Shown here: one piece after another, positions 22,333 to 34,412 of the stretch
Layout: every line of letters starts with the position of its first letter
Position numbering within the stretch: position 1 is the first letter of the stretch
Assembly (NCBI GenBank): GCA_019828545.1
Contig: JACVRA010000086.1
Span: 278,503-342,502 of the forward strand
Origin: Paracamarosporium sp. OC-R06-R3
Taxonomy: Eukaryota; Ascomycota; Dothideomycetes; Pleosporales; Didymosphaeriaceae
Length of the DNA stretch: 64,000 nucleotides
Direction: 5' to 3'
Made by a program: the position numbers and the translations under genes
Notes under the pieces: model-generated
The model's database searches: none
Seen by the model: the letters and a program-made list of their open reading frames with translations, nothing else
What the model was told of the DNA's origin: nothing

Positions 22333-25300
22333 TGACTTGCTGTTTGATGCCTTCTCACACAAGCAACATTTTTGCATTGCATCATCGGCGTTAGCATCGG
22401 CAGCCGTTAGGTGCCGCGCGTTCCATCCTGGAACCATGCCCAGGAACACTTACGTTGGCCATGAGCCTGATATCCACCATCTGAAAAGCATTTCCTATGT
22501 CTGTCAACACTCCACTTACCTTTCATATTGTCCGGCCACCTCGCACTTTTATGTGTTTACCTTTCTTCGAGGATCATATACAATTGCACTGAGGTTGGCC
22601 AATCTCTTATCCCTTGTTCCCCCCACGATTTGAGCATGATGGTATGGCTGCATGATCTTCTCCATCATTGTCATCTTCTTCCATAATGCAGAGGCAGGCG
22701 AGCGACAATATTGGTCGGGAGCGACGTACGCCGGTGGCTGTTCAATCGACGACAATTGGCATTGGACGTTGCCGGAGGGACCTTCCAATACATTGACGCG
22801 AGCTTTCCCTTTTGTACTTTCAACGCACACTCTGGACGAGCTCTTCTCAACACTCTTTTTCCTTTGCCACAATCTTTGGAGCGAACACCTCTTTATTTCC
22901 TTGTGTTTTTCCTCAATGTCCTTGCTCACTCACGACGGAACGCTCAATTGTAACGAACGAATGCGGAGTCGAGGCGGTAACGGCGCTGTCCCTTCGGGTG
23001 GTCTTCACGGTGTCGATGAGGAATCGACAACCGTGAATGGCCAATCCCTAATTCTTGTGTCGGCTAGTGGTAATTGTTAGTTGTCTGCCGAGGACGAAGG
23101 ACTGATGATGAAGGAGAACGGACTGGTGAGCAAGGTCTGGAGGAGGACGTGGAGGGGCTGGTGGGATGGAGCGGTCCTTCTGAATCGGCAGCTAGACGAA
23201 TTAGCTAGTTATGACGAATCGAGAGATTTTATGGAAGAGCAAAGGACCGGTGCAGGAGGGGTGAGACCGTCGTGATACTTGGTATGCAGGGCGTGACGTC
23301 GATGTAAGAGTGACCGGCTACCGGGCCGTTTCTCAATCCTTCTCGCACGTTCGACACGCACCACATTGCACCCTTCTCTTTCCACTCACCTCCCCATCCC
23401 ACACAGCAGCCTTTGCAAGAAACACCCAAAGCAAAACACAAACAAACCCCTCCAACGCTAACAACCCCCACCTGTCCCCAACCCGCCTGCAAAACACAGC
23501 ACCGCAGACAAGAAAAAAAAATCTCATCGTTCCCACAGTCCCGCGTGCCCCGTCGGCCGCCCCAACGTCGCGTGTCTCGGTCGTCGATCATGGACTAAGC
23601 ATACTAACATGGCTAGCGGAACCCACTTTATAGTGGTTTTCTGACCGCGCGCGGCGCATCATGTGCTCGCGCGGCACCGCGGTTACGTGTCGCAGCTGTG
23701 TTAAAGTGTGTAATTGCTTGTTTGGGTTTGGGAGGGGCGGGCGGGCTGGTGGTCGATGGATGGATGGAGTGGTTGCCCGGGTACGAGGTGCGTGTGGTAC
23801 GCTTGGTGGGTGAGGGGAAAGGGCCGTTGGGGCAGGTCTGGCGGGCGAGGCGTGAGTGTTGGATGGGTGGATAAGTGGGTGGTGCTGGGCTGGGTGTGCG
23901 TGGTGCGAGGTTGGGCGGACGCGGGTGCCTTGGTCAGCTTACCTAGTGAGCGGCCGTCGTATCTGGCGATCTGCGGGCGGAGTTTCCCGTTTGCTATGGC
24001 ATCTGATGGAGGGGTCCTTGGATGTGGTTCTCGTTCGTGGGTGGTGGGTGTGACGGCTGGGTTTGCACTACCGGGTCGATAGTTGCCGTGGTTTGAGATA
24101 GTCACTGCACGACATGTTGCTTTTGAATCGGAGGGGTAGGACGAGACGCGTATTGGCTTCTTTGTCCGGGTGTTAGGTTCAAGTGTGTTTTGCTTTGTTC
24201 AATAATCGCGTGACGCGCGGGCACTCGAAACGAGCACGAGCACGGTATATTGTCGGGTCAGAGCGAGTAGGAAGTATTGGATGGACTGTGTCGCTAGTCC
24301 TGCACTCATAACACTAAATTTCATTCAGACTCTTATTCCCTTGTTGCTCCACGACTTCCATCTGTTTACCTATTCTTGTGATCTCGATAACTTAGTTTGA
24401 AGTTGAGCCTAACATGTCAGGCACAAGCGCATGGTCTTTTCAGGCAAGCATATGCAAAATTCCGTTTATTTTCTAGGCAGAGTACGCATCGCTAAGGCAC
24501 ACAGTTCACTCAAGATCCGTCTCCTGGTAGACACAAGATCCAATGTGTTCTTTGCAGTCCTGAAGCAGCACTCGCACCAAGTTCTATCTCCTTGTCCGTC
24601 CTACAAACCCCCACCCCTTTATTACAACCCAACAGACCCTCGAGATCCCCCTTTCCAATATTACTTCCTCTATAAAGTCATACCACACGATCTGCAAACC
24701 CCTCATCTACACAGTCTATCCCACTATGCTGTTCTACGATCCTCCTTCTACTTCTTACGGCGCTACTCAATCCACGTTCACTGACGTCGGCGCCTCAATC
24801 CTTTCCCTTTCCCTACATTTTTATCACAGTTGCCATCGTTCTCACAATTACTATCCATCTCTACACTGTCACTTCATCATCTGGCTTTTTCACCTCGCGC
24901 CGCTCCGAGCCTGCTTTATTTGCATATGGTGGTTCCAGCTGTGGTATAGCTTCTGGGTTGGCGTGTGGTACGCAGTCGGAGGTCCGCGATTATGGCAACG
25001 GTACCATTCGGTGCCTCATGGTGCGGAGGCGAGGAGAATCAGCGTGGATGCGAGAAGAAGACGCGGTAGTGTTAGCGAGCGAAGTCGAAGTTTGAGCAGA
25101 CGAAGTATCGATATGGGATGATAGGAGAGTCTGGTCAAGAGAAGATTTCGATTGATTCCAAATCATTAGAAATCAGCCTCGTGGTAGGTTGTCGATGTTG
25201 CGGTGAGGACCATTCGAGGTGGTGTGATGCCGCCCTGTGCCACTCCGCCCCACCTTTGCGCCCGGTTTCAATACAACCTCACATTGGAGCCCCAACTGTC

Positions 25301-25347
25301 CACATCTCCGCCTAGCAGCACTAGCTCAAATACTTTATATTTCAAGT
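22333..25347. other. 3 kb spacer with a strand-composition switch
   Basis: Apart from a weak small frame at 24726, I find no supported gene. On the + strand, 23340-23540 is strongly C/A-rich and purine-poor in G. About 23700-24080 is strongly G/T-rich with many GGG and TGGG runs. A GC-rich patch (23640-23695) lies between them. The 24590-24720 stretch is C/T-rich, like a fungal 5' UTR. Confidence 0.4.
24726..25121 (+). CDS. Possible small membrane protein with a basic Arg-Ser tail
   Basis: This 131-residue frame follows a pyrimidine-rich leader. It has a long hydrophobic, Trp-rich stretch (about residues 50-95) followed by a basic tail with RRRRGSVSERSRSLSRRS. An overlapping frame also shows a hydrophobic segment, so the coding frame is not certain and an intron could be present. 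No domain is recognised. It may be spurious. Confidence 0.28.
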   Translation: MLFYDPPSTSYGATQSTFTDVGASILSLSLHFYHSCHRSHNYYPSLHCHFIIWLFHLAPLRACFICIWWFQLWYSFWVGVWYAVGGPRLWQRYHSVPHGAEARRISVDARRRRGSVSERSRSLSRRSIDMG

Positions 25348-26803
25348 ATGGTTTCTTTTTTATCCTTACCTATCGAGCTTCAGCACCACTGCGCGCGACA
25401 TCTCGACGTTGGCACTTTGAAAAATTTACGCCTCGCTTCGCGACAGACAGCCTTGATCATTGGCCTCGAAATATTGTTTGAGACGATTGTGCTGAAGTTC
25501 AGTGCAGAGAGTGCTGGCAGATTCAACAAAATTCTTGAAAATAAATCATTGAAGTCGTTGGTCAAAAGAATTGTGGTCGACGGAGAGGATGGCACATGGC
25601 ACGAGGATGACCCAACAGAGGACGAGCACGAAAAGACCCCTTGGGCCTTAGCCATTCTGAAGATCCCCGAGTTCCCATCCGTAAAGGATGTTGAATTCTG
25701 GTTCGATGATGAGGTCGAAGCAGACTGCTATCTAGCCTCTGGCAACCTCAGACAGAATGTAGGCTACCGAAAGTTCTACCAAGAGCTGTTCTTTCAGACT
25801 CTTGGGGATGCAGAGAGCGTCGAAGGAATTACTGTCAGGAACGCGCAAGATCTTCTTATCTCTTGGACGGGTGAGGGAGAAGGCTTCATCACCGCACGCA
25901 ATCGGCTCAAGAGATTAGAGTTTCTCATCCAGACAGAAGCCACCGCAGCTCCTGAGACGGATATAGAGCAACCAGGTCTTCAAGACTGCTTCAACATCGA
26001 GCTACTCCAACACTGGCTCATACCTACCCAGGCTCAGCTTACGCGCTTGAGTATATATTGCGACTATCCATGGAACCCCAACCCTTTTTGCGACCTACGC
26101 CAGTTACAATTTCCCAACCTTGCCTCACTGGCACTCGGAAATTGGCCGATTGCTTTCGACTGGCAGGTCGATTGGATTACTTCACACGGCAAGACACTAG
26201 ATAGTCTCTCCCTTGCCCAATGCCCAATCATATATGCTGTGAGCGGCGGCGAATTCCCCTTTGAGTGGCCAATTACAGATTCGGTTCGCACAAAATCCAT
26301 CTTCACTCTGTTTGCTACTCGCTGGAGCGATGTGTTCCCTCTTTTTGAACAACTTCTTCCACGCTTGACACGCTTTGGCTTCAGGAATCCAGTGCACTAT
26401 GGCATCGAATCACTTTTCGATGGAAGATTCGAGAGTAGAGCGGAAATTGGAAGTGGAGAGAGACATTCCAGGAATTATATCACCTACAAAGAATATACCG
26501 GGCCAAGTCCGTACACCGATGATGCGTACGAGCCGGATGCTCCGGAGAGCGACGACCCCAATTTCGAGGGTATCATCTGGGGAGACGAGTAAGTAAACTG
26601 ATTTCTCATATATTTTCACTGCAATGGACCTGGATAGAAATCGTCTCGGCATCTTCCCATCGTACACTTCGCATCTGACAGACTCTCCTAGGGACGAGTA
26701 CATAGAGTTCTATCCGCCAGATGAAACACAAGATGAGCTTGATGAAAAGGCTCTGAACCAACTTCTCGAGACTGTCAGAAGGAATTGGTTGCGGGCTCAG
26801 TAG
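25348..26803 (+). CDS. F-box-like protein
   Basis: Two exons (25348-26588 and 26692-26803) give 450 residues. The N-terminus FLSLPIELQHHCARHLDVGTLKNLRLASR has the pattern of an F-box, which would bind Skp1 in an SCF ubiquitin ligase. The rest has scattered leucine-rich segments such as LTRLSIYC, LASLALGNW and LDSLSLAQC, suggesting a degenerate leucine-rich-repeat substrate domain. The C-terminus is acidic. The intron has GTAAGT and CTAG ends, and the second exon continues in frame with DEYIEFYPPDETQDE before a stop. The upstream in-frame extension lacks an ATG and is not needed. The target is unknown. Such genes are often expanded and variable in Dothideomycetes. Confidence 0.78.
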
Positions 26804-27732
26804 TGCAGGAAGGGAGACATTTAATGAGCTGAAAGGATTCAAGATGCATTGTAGGGATGTATCTCGGTTTTTGTTTGACGAAAATGTAATGGCAGAGTGT
26901 TTATGTACAAAAGTTAATGACAAAGAAGTTATTCCTAAGGATTCGTATAAAATAGATGTTGCGAAGCGGAAAACAAAAAAGCAACGCATATATAGCAGTA
27001 ATGCATTTACAAATATGATGCATGAGGTATTTCCGTCAATTGGCCAATGACATGATCATGAGTCCAACCAGGCTCGTCTAGAGAAATGATATAGTTACGA
27101 AGAAGGACCAAGAATAATAGCTCTGCCAAAATACCTGAACCAATTTCCTAGATGAAAATCCTGATGTATAACCCGCAGTGACCCGTGTTAATATCATGGA
27201 GATCTGTTACGTGCCAACAAGGCGACAATTAGCAACACTGCTTTGCGTGATATGATGGTGTGAGGTATGTGTGCTGGTTGCAATGAGCTACCTCCAGGAA
27301 ATCGTTAACCTCTCCTAATCTCAAAGTCTTGGATCATGGGACATTCAGATCCTAATCTACGCTTGTTTAAGTATTATCTGCGTTTGCGTTTTGAGATTAT
27401 GCATGGCGATTACCAAGGGCCAAAGCACGTCTTCAGCTATCTCGGGTGCAGCGTTGTCACGACATCGACTACCCCAATTGCGCAACGTTAACCTCCCAAC
27501 AACAGCAACTTACAGGGCTACTACTAGCACTATCAGCTCCGCTCCTTATATTCAACACCATTGAACCCACCTTATTCTGACCTGATGTTGATGGCAACAT
27601 CGCTCGGCGAATTGCATCACATCAGCCGCACAGCTGTTATTAGCATGAAACGCCACGACTTCTAGAGCGATCTCAACTTCCATACCGCTGCAATTAACTT
27701 AAGCACCCGTCGCTGATTTTACAATAGGCGCC
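26804..27732. other. Spacer upstream of the monooxygenase gene
   Basis: These 929 bp contain no gene that I can support. The right half is the likely promoter of the luciferase-like monooxygenase. Confidence 0.4.
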
Positions 27733-28923
27733 ATGGCAAAATCTTCTGTGCGCCCCGGTGGTCCGCCACTTAAATCTCCTTTGGACTTCCCAGAGAGTCC
27801 CTTGAGTCGCGCAATCTCCACACAACCTTTACTCCTTGGGGTTTTTCTGAATCTCCAAGACATCCATGTGTCGTCGCACCCTACGACTAACTCATGGACC
27901 TACGATTACAATCTGGAATGTGTCCAAGAAGCAGACCGTCAAGGGTTTGAACTGGCGTTCTCGCGCATGCAGTGGCTACCTAAAGGCGGTTATGACGGAG
28001 AAGCCTCGTTAGATGCATTCATAGCCCTGGGTGCAATGGCTTCAGCAACGAAGAACATCCATTTGATTTCAACGCTCCACGTACTTTACGGTCCATTGCA
28101 TCCACTGCATCTTGCTAAATGGGGTGCCACTCTCGATCACCTGTCCAAAGGAAGATGGGGCATAAACATCGTAACAGGCCACCGCGCAATCGAGCACGAA
28201 ATGTTTGGAGGCGGAAGAATCGAGCACGATCAGCGGTATGCAAGAGCCGGAGAACTCTTTGACGTCTTAAACTCGCTTTGGGCAGAGGACGAGAATCTGA
28301 GCTACGATGCCGGTGAGACGGGAAAAGGAAACACATGGAGGCTCAAAGACGCTTACATAACGCCGAAGCCACTATATGGGCGTCCTGTCATTGTCAATGC
28401 CACGGGATCACCAGCAGGCATTGACTTCGCGTCTAGCTACTCTGACATTGTCTTCATCACGTCGCCTGGCGGAGCCCACATAGATAGCGCATTAGAAACT
28501 CTGCCAGCACATATTGCGACGATTAAAGAGGCTGCGAAACAGAAAGGGAGGGAGATCAAAACACTTATCAATCCCATCGTTGTCAGTAGAGATACGCCAG
28601 AAGAAGCAGAGGCATATGCACAAGCCATCTGGGAAGGGAAGCCAAAGCAAGAAGGCGTGAAGACCTTTGGCGGAAACAAGCATTACGACAGTGATGCGCA
28701 GGCATGGAAGGGAAGGCAAGATGCAAGGCATAAACAAGGACTGAATATTGGGGGAAATATTGAGATTATTGGTAGCCCGGAACAAGTCGCAGACCAGATT
28801 GAGGCATTGCACAAGATTGGGATCGATGGGGTGCAATTGTGTTTCTATGACTTTTTGCCTGACTTGCAGCATTTTGGGGAGAAGATTCTACCTTTGCTGA
28901 AGAAGAGAGGGTTGCGATTTTGA
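27733..28923 (+). CDS. Luciferase-like FMN-dependent monooxygenase (dimethylsulfone/alkanesulfonate type)
   Basis: This intronless 396-residue frame belongs to the bacterial luciferase-like superfamily, in which reduced FMN and oxygen are used to oxidise small substrates. Family features are the N-terminal LLLGVFLNLQD strand, the ADRQGFELAFSRMQW region, ISTLHVLYGPLHPLHLAKWGATLDHLSKGRWGINIVTG, the HDQRYARAGEL helix, RPVIVNATGSPAGIDFA and GSPEQVADQIEALHKIGIDGVQL. The closest relatives known to me are SfnG-type dimethylsulfone monooxygenases and SsuD-type alkanesulfonate monooxygenases, so a role in scavenging sulphur from organosulphur compounds is inferred. The lack of introns and the bacterial family fit an old horizontal transfer, but many fungi have such genes. 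The ATG at 27733 follows GGCGCC and begins MAKSSVRPGGPP. Confidence 0.85.
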   Translation: MAKSSVRPGGPPLKSPLDFPESPLSRAISTQPLLLGVFLNLQDIHVSSHPTTNSWTYDYNLECVQEADRQGFELAFSRMQWLPKGGYDGEASLDAFIALGAMASATKNIHLISTLHVLYGPLHPLHLAKWGATLDHLSKGRWGINIVTGHRAIEHEMFGGGRIEHDQRYARAGELFDVLNSLWAEDENLSYDAGETGKGNTWRLKDAYITPKPLYGRPVIVNATGSPAGIDFASSYSDIVFITSPGGAHIDSALETLPAHIATIKEAAKQKGREIKTLINPIVVSRDTPEEAEAYAQAIWEGKPKQEGVKTFGGNKHYDSDAQAWKGRQDARHKQGLNIGGNIEIIGSPEQVADQIEALHKIGIDGVQLCFYDFLPDLQHFGEKILPLLKKRGLRF

Positions 28924-29566
28924 TGGAGGATCTCTTACAGAAGTGCAAATAGCTGCAAATCAGCCCTTCATTGTAATGCGACTACTTCCTGCTCGATAGT
29001 ATCATGTACTAGACTTACCACTCTCTTGATGTGCGTTCGGGGCCAAGAGACGCCACCACGTGTGCGTATATTGTACCCATGGCATGCATAAGGGTCCACT
29101 CGGCAGTTATGGGATCTCCCGGTCTGTCAAGGTGCCCAGACCCATGGAAACCCGCATATTTCCAGGTTTTGTTTCAAATAGCGCCCTCGAGGCGAGTACG
29201 ATCCGGAGTGGTGCCGCGATATCGGATTGTCCTACGTACTTCTCCGCCAAGAGTCAATTCACTTTCCCTTATTTAGCTCACCATCGATAGAACGCGTCGT
29301 TGCGTGCTCGCTCAAATGCGTGATAAGACCGGGATGAGTATCTGTCGGAGCACATCAACTGGTCTAGAATGGCACTATGCAGATGGTGTGAACCTTAGCG
29401 AATGTCGTCATCCTGCAACTGCAACGATGAACGGAGAAAGCCAAGGATAGCATTTTCACTCGTCGTACGTACAAAAGATCAGCACCGTGCTGTGTTCCTA
29501 TGATCAGATACGGTTCCTTCACGCTCTTGCCTATTGGGGTTCAGGGTTATTCAGTTGGCTTCGAAG
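28924..29566. other. Spacer upstream of the MFS transporter gene
   Basis: Nothing beyond the terminator of the monooxygenase and the promoter of the transporter is visible in these 643 bp. Confidence 0.4.
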
Positions 29567-31333
29567 ATGGCGTCTCATTCTGGCGTGCCACGCGAGAAGT
29601 GGTGGAAGATCCAATGGTTCTCCAACGATGATACGCCCGAGGAAAAGAAGTTCGTGACGAAGCTCGATCTCATTCTCATCCCTTATCTCTTCGTCACTTA
29701 TTGGGTGAAGAACTTGGATCAAAACAATCTCAGTAGGTCTACGCACTATCCAAAGAGATGTGTGATGGAAGCGAAGTACTAACACTCTATCTAGATAATG
29801 CCTATGTCGGAGGCATGAAAGAAGAGCTTGGGTTCTATGGGAACGAGCTCATCCGTCTGCAGACGATGTACATCGTTGGCGCAGTGCTCGGGCAGATACC
29901 TTTCTTGTTTCTTTTCACCTATTGGCCCATGTATTGGGTTATACCTGGGATGGACGTATGTTGGGGCGTCGCTACATTGTTACAATATCGAGCCAATTCG
30001 TTCGCTGAGATGGCTGCGTACCGGTTCCTGGTCGGATGGTTCGAGGTAAGTTGTCCGACGCTGCGTAGTATGAAATTTTGCTGACAGGATTTTTTCAGGC
30101 TGCCTACTTTCCAGCTGTCCATTATATCCTCGGTATTTGCAACTTGCTTGTTGTCAATTACATACGCTAACATATTCGTAGGCTCTTGGTATCGTGGCCA
30201 CGAAATCAGTCGTCGGGGAGGCATATGGTACACCGGGCTACCTCTTGGAACCCTTACGGCCGGTCTCGTGCAGGCTGGCGCGACGCGGCGTCTTGATGGC
30301 GTTCATGGTCTCTCTGGGTGGAGGTAAGTCTTACACTAAAACTCTATATTCCAATTCATAAAATCACTAACTCTGTTGTAGATGGATGTACATCATCTGC
30401 GCCATAGTCACCATCCCTGTAGGACTCGTTGGATATTTTATTCTCCCAGGCACGATCGACAAGCCAAACAAATTCGTTCTGAACGACAACGACCGCCGCA
30501 TCGCCCGCCAACGATTAGATCGGAATGGCCATAAAGTACAAGGAAAATTGAAGGTCCGCCATATCAAACAGATCATGTCCAGCAAGCACTTCTGGATCGT
30601 TGTGTTCGTCGACGTGCTGTTCTGGAATGCGGGTATCAATTCTGGAGCCTTCCTCCTGTGGCTGAAGAGTCTGAAGAAATACGACTCGGCGACCGTGAAC
30701 GAATACGGCACAATCCCGCCTGCGATGGGTATATTCTTCACGCTGTTCGCTAACTTCTCGTCCGATCTGCTGTGGGGTCCAGTCTGGGCTATTACCTTCG
30801 CTAGTGGAATGAATACGTTAACGAATCTGATCTTAGTGAGTTGAATTCCAAGCTCGCGTCCTTACTCTCCATGGGATTTACTAATTGTTCCATAGCTTAT
30901 ATGGAACGTACCAGATCCTGCAAAATGGTTCGCATATTGCAACTACGGCTGGTCGTATGCTCTCTCAAGTGTCTTGCACGGCTGGGTTAACAACATTCTG
31001 CGCGACTCCCCCGAGATACGATCCTTCACGTTAGTCTTCATCAACATTATCGCGCAGTCATCTACCGCTTGGACGGGGCTTTTGGCGTATCCTACGGTGG
31101 AAGCACCAAGGTTCTTGAAGGGGTACAGCTTCTCGTTTTCGATGTCGACATCGTTGATTATAGGAGCGCATCTCTTGAATCTTTATCTGAAGCAAAGAAG
31201 AGATGCTGAGAAGAGTCAGGCTACAGAAACGCCTGAGGCTGAAGAGACGGATGACGGGTCGTCGCAGGGGCAGCTTGACGATGCTGGTCAGTCTAAGAGC
31301 TCACATAACACACAGATCAAGGCAATTAATTAG
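29567..31333 (+). CDS. MFS permease, anion:cation symporter family (allantoate/pantothenate-like)
   Basis: This major-facilitator transporter is of the fungal Dal5/Fen2/Liz1-like group, which imports vitamins, allantoate or similar organic anions at the plasma membrane. Six exons (29567-29732, 29795-30045, 30099-30132, 30182-30323, 30382-30835, 30896-31333) join with correct phases into 494 residues. Conserved parts are LDLILIPYLFVTYWVKNLDQNNLNNAYV (TM1), AAYFPAVHYILGSWYRGHEISRR, the GWRWMYIICAIVTIPVGLVGYF segment and the PDxPDK-like loop (PGTIDKPNKFVLNDNDRRIARQRLDR). The C-terminal tail is long, acidic and Ser-rich. The exact substrate cannot be read from the sequence. The neighbouring monooxygenase may or may not be related. 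Confidence 0.88.
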
Positions 31334-32719
31334 GAATGGCTCATCAATACAGCTTATAAATAAAGAGAAAGGGGCTCAAGAGAAAGGTAGAAAGGGTATT
31401 ACCATTTGGTGGAAGATATGATAAATGTGCGTAGGTGGTATTGCAGACTCGCCATGTTGAAATGCTATTAAAAGGGCTGAAAGTCTACCAATTCAATATC
31501 AAGCGTATCATGGAAGCTCCCACAGTGTTCAATGCCGTGGAAATGGACCCACTGTACCGTGATGAGAGTATTCAGGCGAAGTTTGCGACGGCCACATTTC
31601 ACTTGGTTGGTTTCGTATTTGGCTTCATTCCCAAAACTATATCGTAGAATTAGCTTGGGTAAGCTGCTAGCGTCACTAACAATGTAGAGGAAGTACTTGG
31701 ATTTCATAAGAGCATACGCGTTAAGGACATTAGGTAGCTTTGGAGGAAGCAGAAAGAGATGATATTGCGAGAAGCAGGGTAGATTAGGCCGCCTTGATTG
31801 TGATAATCGAAAGCAATAATTTAATTGGCTGTTATAGTCGAAACATGCAGGAGTTGGCGATTGTCCAGATTACGCAGTACTAAACAATCTAAAGATGTCA
31901 CGTGAGTGGATATAAGTGATGTTCTGTAGAGTGAATCGTGACGGAGGAGGATTCGAGAAATGCTACATATGGGGGACCGCATGGTGTACTAATATTGCAA
32001 TTGAATCAAACTAACCAAGCTTAGGAAGCTCGCTGGAAATGGCGAAATCAAGTATTCGCACGAAAGCTGGCATGTCAAGGAGCCTTCTAAGATACATTGC
32101 AAAAGACGGTGAGTTTTTCGAGGGCATGAATCATGAACATAGGAGCAGATTGAAAGATACTTCGAAGAGTCCACACCCCATAAACTTGCTCAAGCCACAA
32201 ATTGATGCCTTTGTCGTTTGATAATGCCCAGATGCTGACCGCGCTGAGTTGAAGGAAGCGGCGTTGCATTAGCGCTGACTCCATCTTCATAGCTTATCAT
32301 TCTTTGAACATAGAGTTGATATGGACGGATCGCCTCGGATACAAGCCGGGTTTTGCCCCATGACCGCATCATCGACAGTACACGAAGAACATACGACTAA
32401 TCATGGTTGATAGATATGCTCAGATAGGCTCAGATAGGCTCTCCCGGAGAAATCTTACTGCATTATCTCTCTCCAAATGCACGATATCCGATTGAGGACA
32501 TATCTCATGATATGAGCTAGTGATGGCTAGCATAGGTAGAACGCCTGTTGAACCGTGCCTACGAACACTCAAGCGAACACTTGCTCGTCCACTTTACCGG
32601 TAAAAGCATACAAATCTGTAACTTGATATAGGAAACGTAGCAAGACATAAGAAATCTAGTACTACATTAGGAATCTGTTGTTACATAGGAGATCCAGTAT
32701 AGAACAAGAAATCCATCAG
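31334..32719. other. 1.4 kb spacer, repeat-bearing at its right end
   Basis: I see no gene. GCTCAGATAG occurs twice in tandem at 32417-32438. The right end contains degenerate 19-bp units listed separately. Confidence 0.4.
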
Positions 32720-32721
32720 TT
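32607..32721. repeat. Degenerate tandem repeat, unit about 19 bp
   Basis: About six diverged copies with consensus near ACATAAGAAATCTAGTACT follow each other, for example at 32645-32663, 32664-32682 and 32683-32700. The array abuts the stop codon of the aminotransferase-like gene, so it probably forms part of its 3' UTR. Confidence 0.5.
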
Positions 32722-34412
32722 ACGATGAGAGCGTCGCTCTGCTCTTTGCCGTCCTAAGTCTGCTTTTCCAGTAAATTCCACGCTCTTGTTCTTCGCGACC
32801 ACAGCGCGTCAGCGTCACCGATATTGATGACATCGAGTGTGGCAAGGATCTCAAACCCAAAGTCTTGATCTTTCTCTCTTCAACGTAGGCAGTCCCGGAA
32901 TCGCTCGAGTCGCATATACGATCAACGAAAGAGTTCTGTATGAAGCGTAGGAATGTGCGTACATCGTCCAGCGTATTGCACGCGCCGAAGCTAACTCGAA
33001 CCATTCCGAGCGGCATCCCCGTCCAGTTGTTCCCTTCACCGCAACGTAATCCAGCGTTGTAGACACCTCGTAATTCGGTGTCGTTCAAGCCTAACGCGTG
33101 GGCCATCCCGGCAGGATTACAAAGACCACCAGCTCGGACATGTATATTGCATGCCATCGCCTCATTGCTCACGAGAGCTGTGTTGAAGTATATCCCATCT
33201 GCTGCGAATACATTGAAAGCTATAGTAGCACCTTGGGAGACAGGGTCGCCGTATGTTGATGCTGGATCTTTGTATATCACACATACCGGTCTCCCGTTTG
33301 TGTGCTGCATGGTACTCAGCTGCTCGTACAGCTGTCGCGCAAGCCAACTTGTGTGTTTTGAGACTTGGTCCAGCCCACCAAACATTCTTTTATGGATATC
33401 AATAGCACAGCTCAGCGCTAGGATATTGTGTGCTGGTCCGGTGCCATCCTCTAATGCGCTCGAAAGGCCTCTCTTTCTTGCTACCCAAGGCTGTTCGGTG
33501 CATGTAATCATATCGGTTGTTCCTCCGCCGAAATATCGTCTCTCATTGAATATATGCGCAGCTGCTTTCCGAACCAGTAGCGCTCCCAGGTTTGGGAATC
33601 CAAATATCTTATAGAAAGACATGGTAAGAAAATCTGGAGCTGCTTCGTGGTCGCTGAGGTCAAGCGGACTGGTGGTTACATACGCTGCGACGTCGAGGAG
33701 AACAAACGTGTTCTTGTGGTTTCCTTCTTTACGCATGATCGATGGCCATGACAATGGTAACCGGCGACCATTCATGTTCGATTGCGCGGGGTATGCAAAC
33801 AGTGTTGGTCTCTCGTACGTATTCGCATCATCGTTTTCAGTGTTGTTCCTGAGCCACCATTCCGATGAATCATCTGCATCGTCGCCACTGAAACAATAGT
33901 GCCGATGTGCTAGCTCTCTTCCTCCCACAAGACTAGTATGGCAATCCCTATGATAATAGTAGTCGAAGCCTTGTTCGTGGTCGCGGAAGGCATCGAACAC
34001 TAACTTCGTAGCCGCAGTAGCATTGGCTACAAAAACGACGTCGAAGTGATCGGGGCTAGCGTTGAAGAGCTTCAGAACTTTGAGACGTGTCTCTTGGGCG
34101 ATAGTTTGTGTAAGATTAGGGCTATCGGATAGAGCTGAGTGTGGATTTGCAAGAAGAAGTCTCTTTTGCTTCGCTGAAAACGCATCTATCAATGATGCCG
34201 ATGGTAAGGTTGTTCCTGCATGGTCGAGGTATGTGATCCCTAGAGACTGTCAACGCAGAAATAGAGAGTGTGTAGCTTGACGTACCACGCAGCATCGGAT
34301 ACTCAGTCTTTCGTGCCGATGAAATGACATGGTTATATCGATAACGCTCGTCAACTTCAGCAGACTCTTGGACAGATCGCGAGCATGCTTTCCGGAGCAG
34401 TCTATTGAACAT
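32720..34412 (-). CDS. Molybdenum-cofactor-sulfurase-like PLP enzyme, aminotransferase domain only
   Basis: This class V aminotransferase-fold protein resembles the N-terminal half of molybdenum cofactor sulfurase (MOCOS/ABA3/HxB), a cysteine desulfurase that adds the terminal sulphur to Moco of xanthine dehydrogenase and aldehyde oxidase. Two exons (34412-34286 and 34239-32720) give 548 residues. The signature YLDHAGTTL is rebuilt across the intron. The PLP lysine is K253 in MSFYKIFGFPNLGALLV, and the likely persulfide cysteine is C416 in HVRAGGLCNPAG. EDGTGPAH is also conserved. Full-length sulfurases are about 800 residues with a C-terminal MOSC domain. None is present here, and the last 60 residues are basic and unrelated. 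It could be a paralogue with another desulfurase role. No second gene for a MOSC domain is adjacent. Confidence 0.82.

Noticed and set aside
23701..24105. 134-codon minus-strand frame rich in Pro, Thr and His
   Set aside because: Its composition follows directly from the C/A-rich skew of that strand and no conserved motif is seen.
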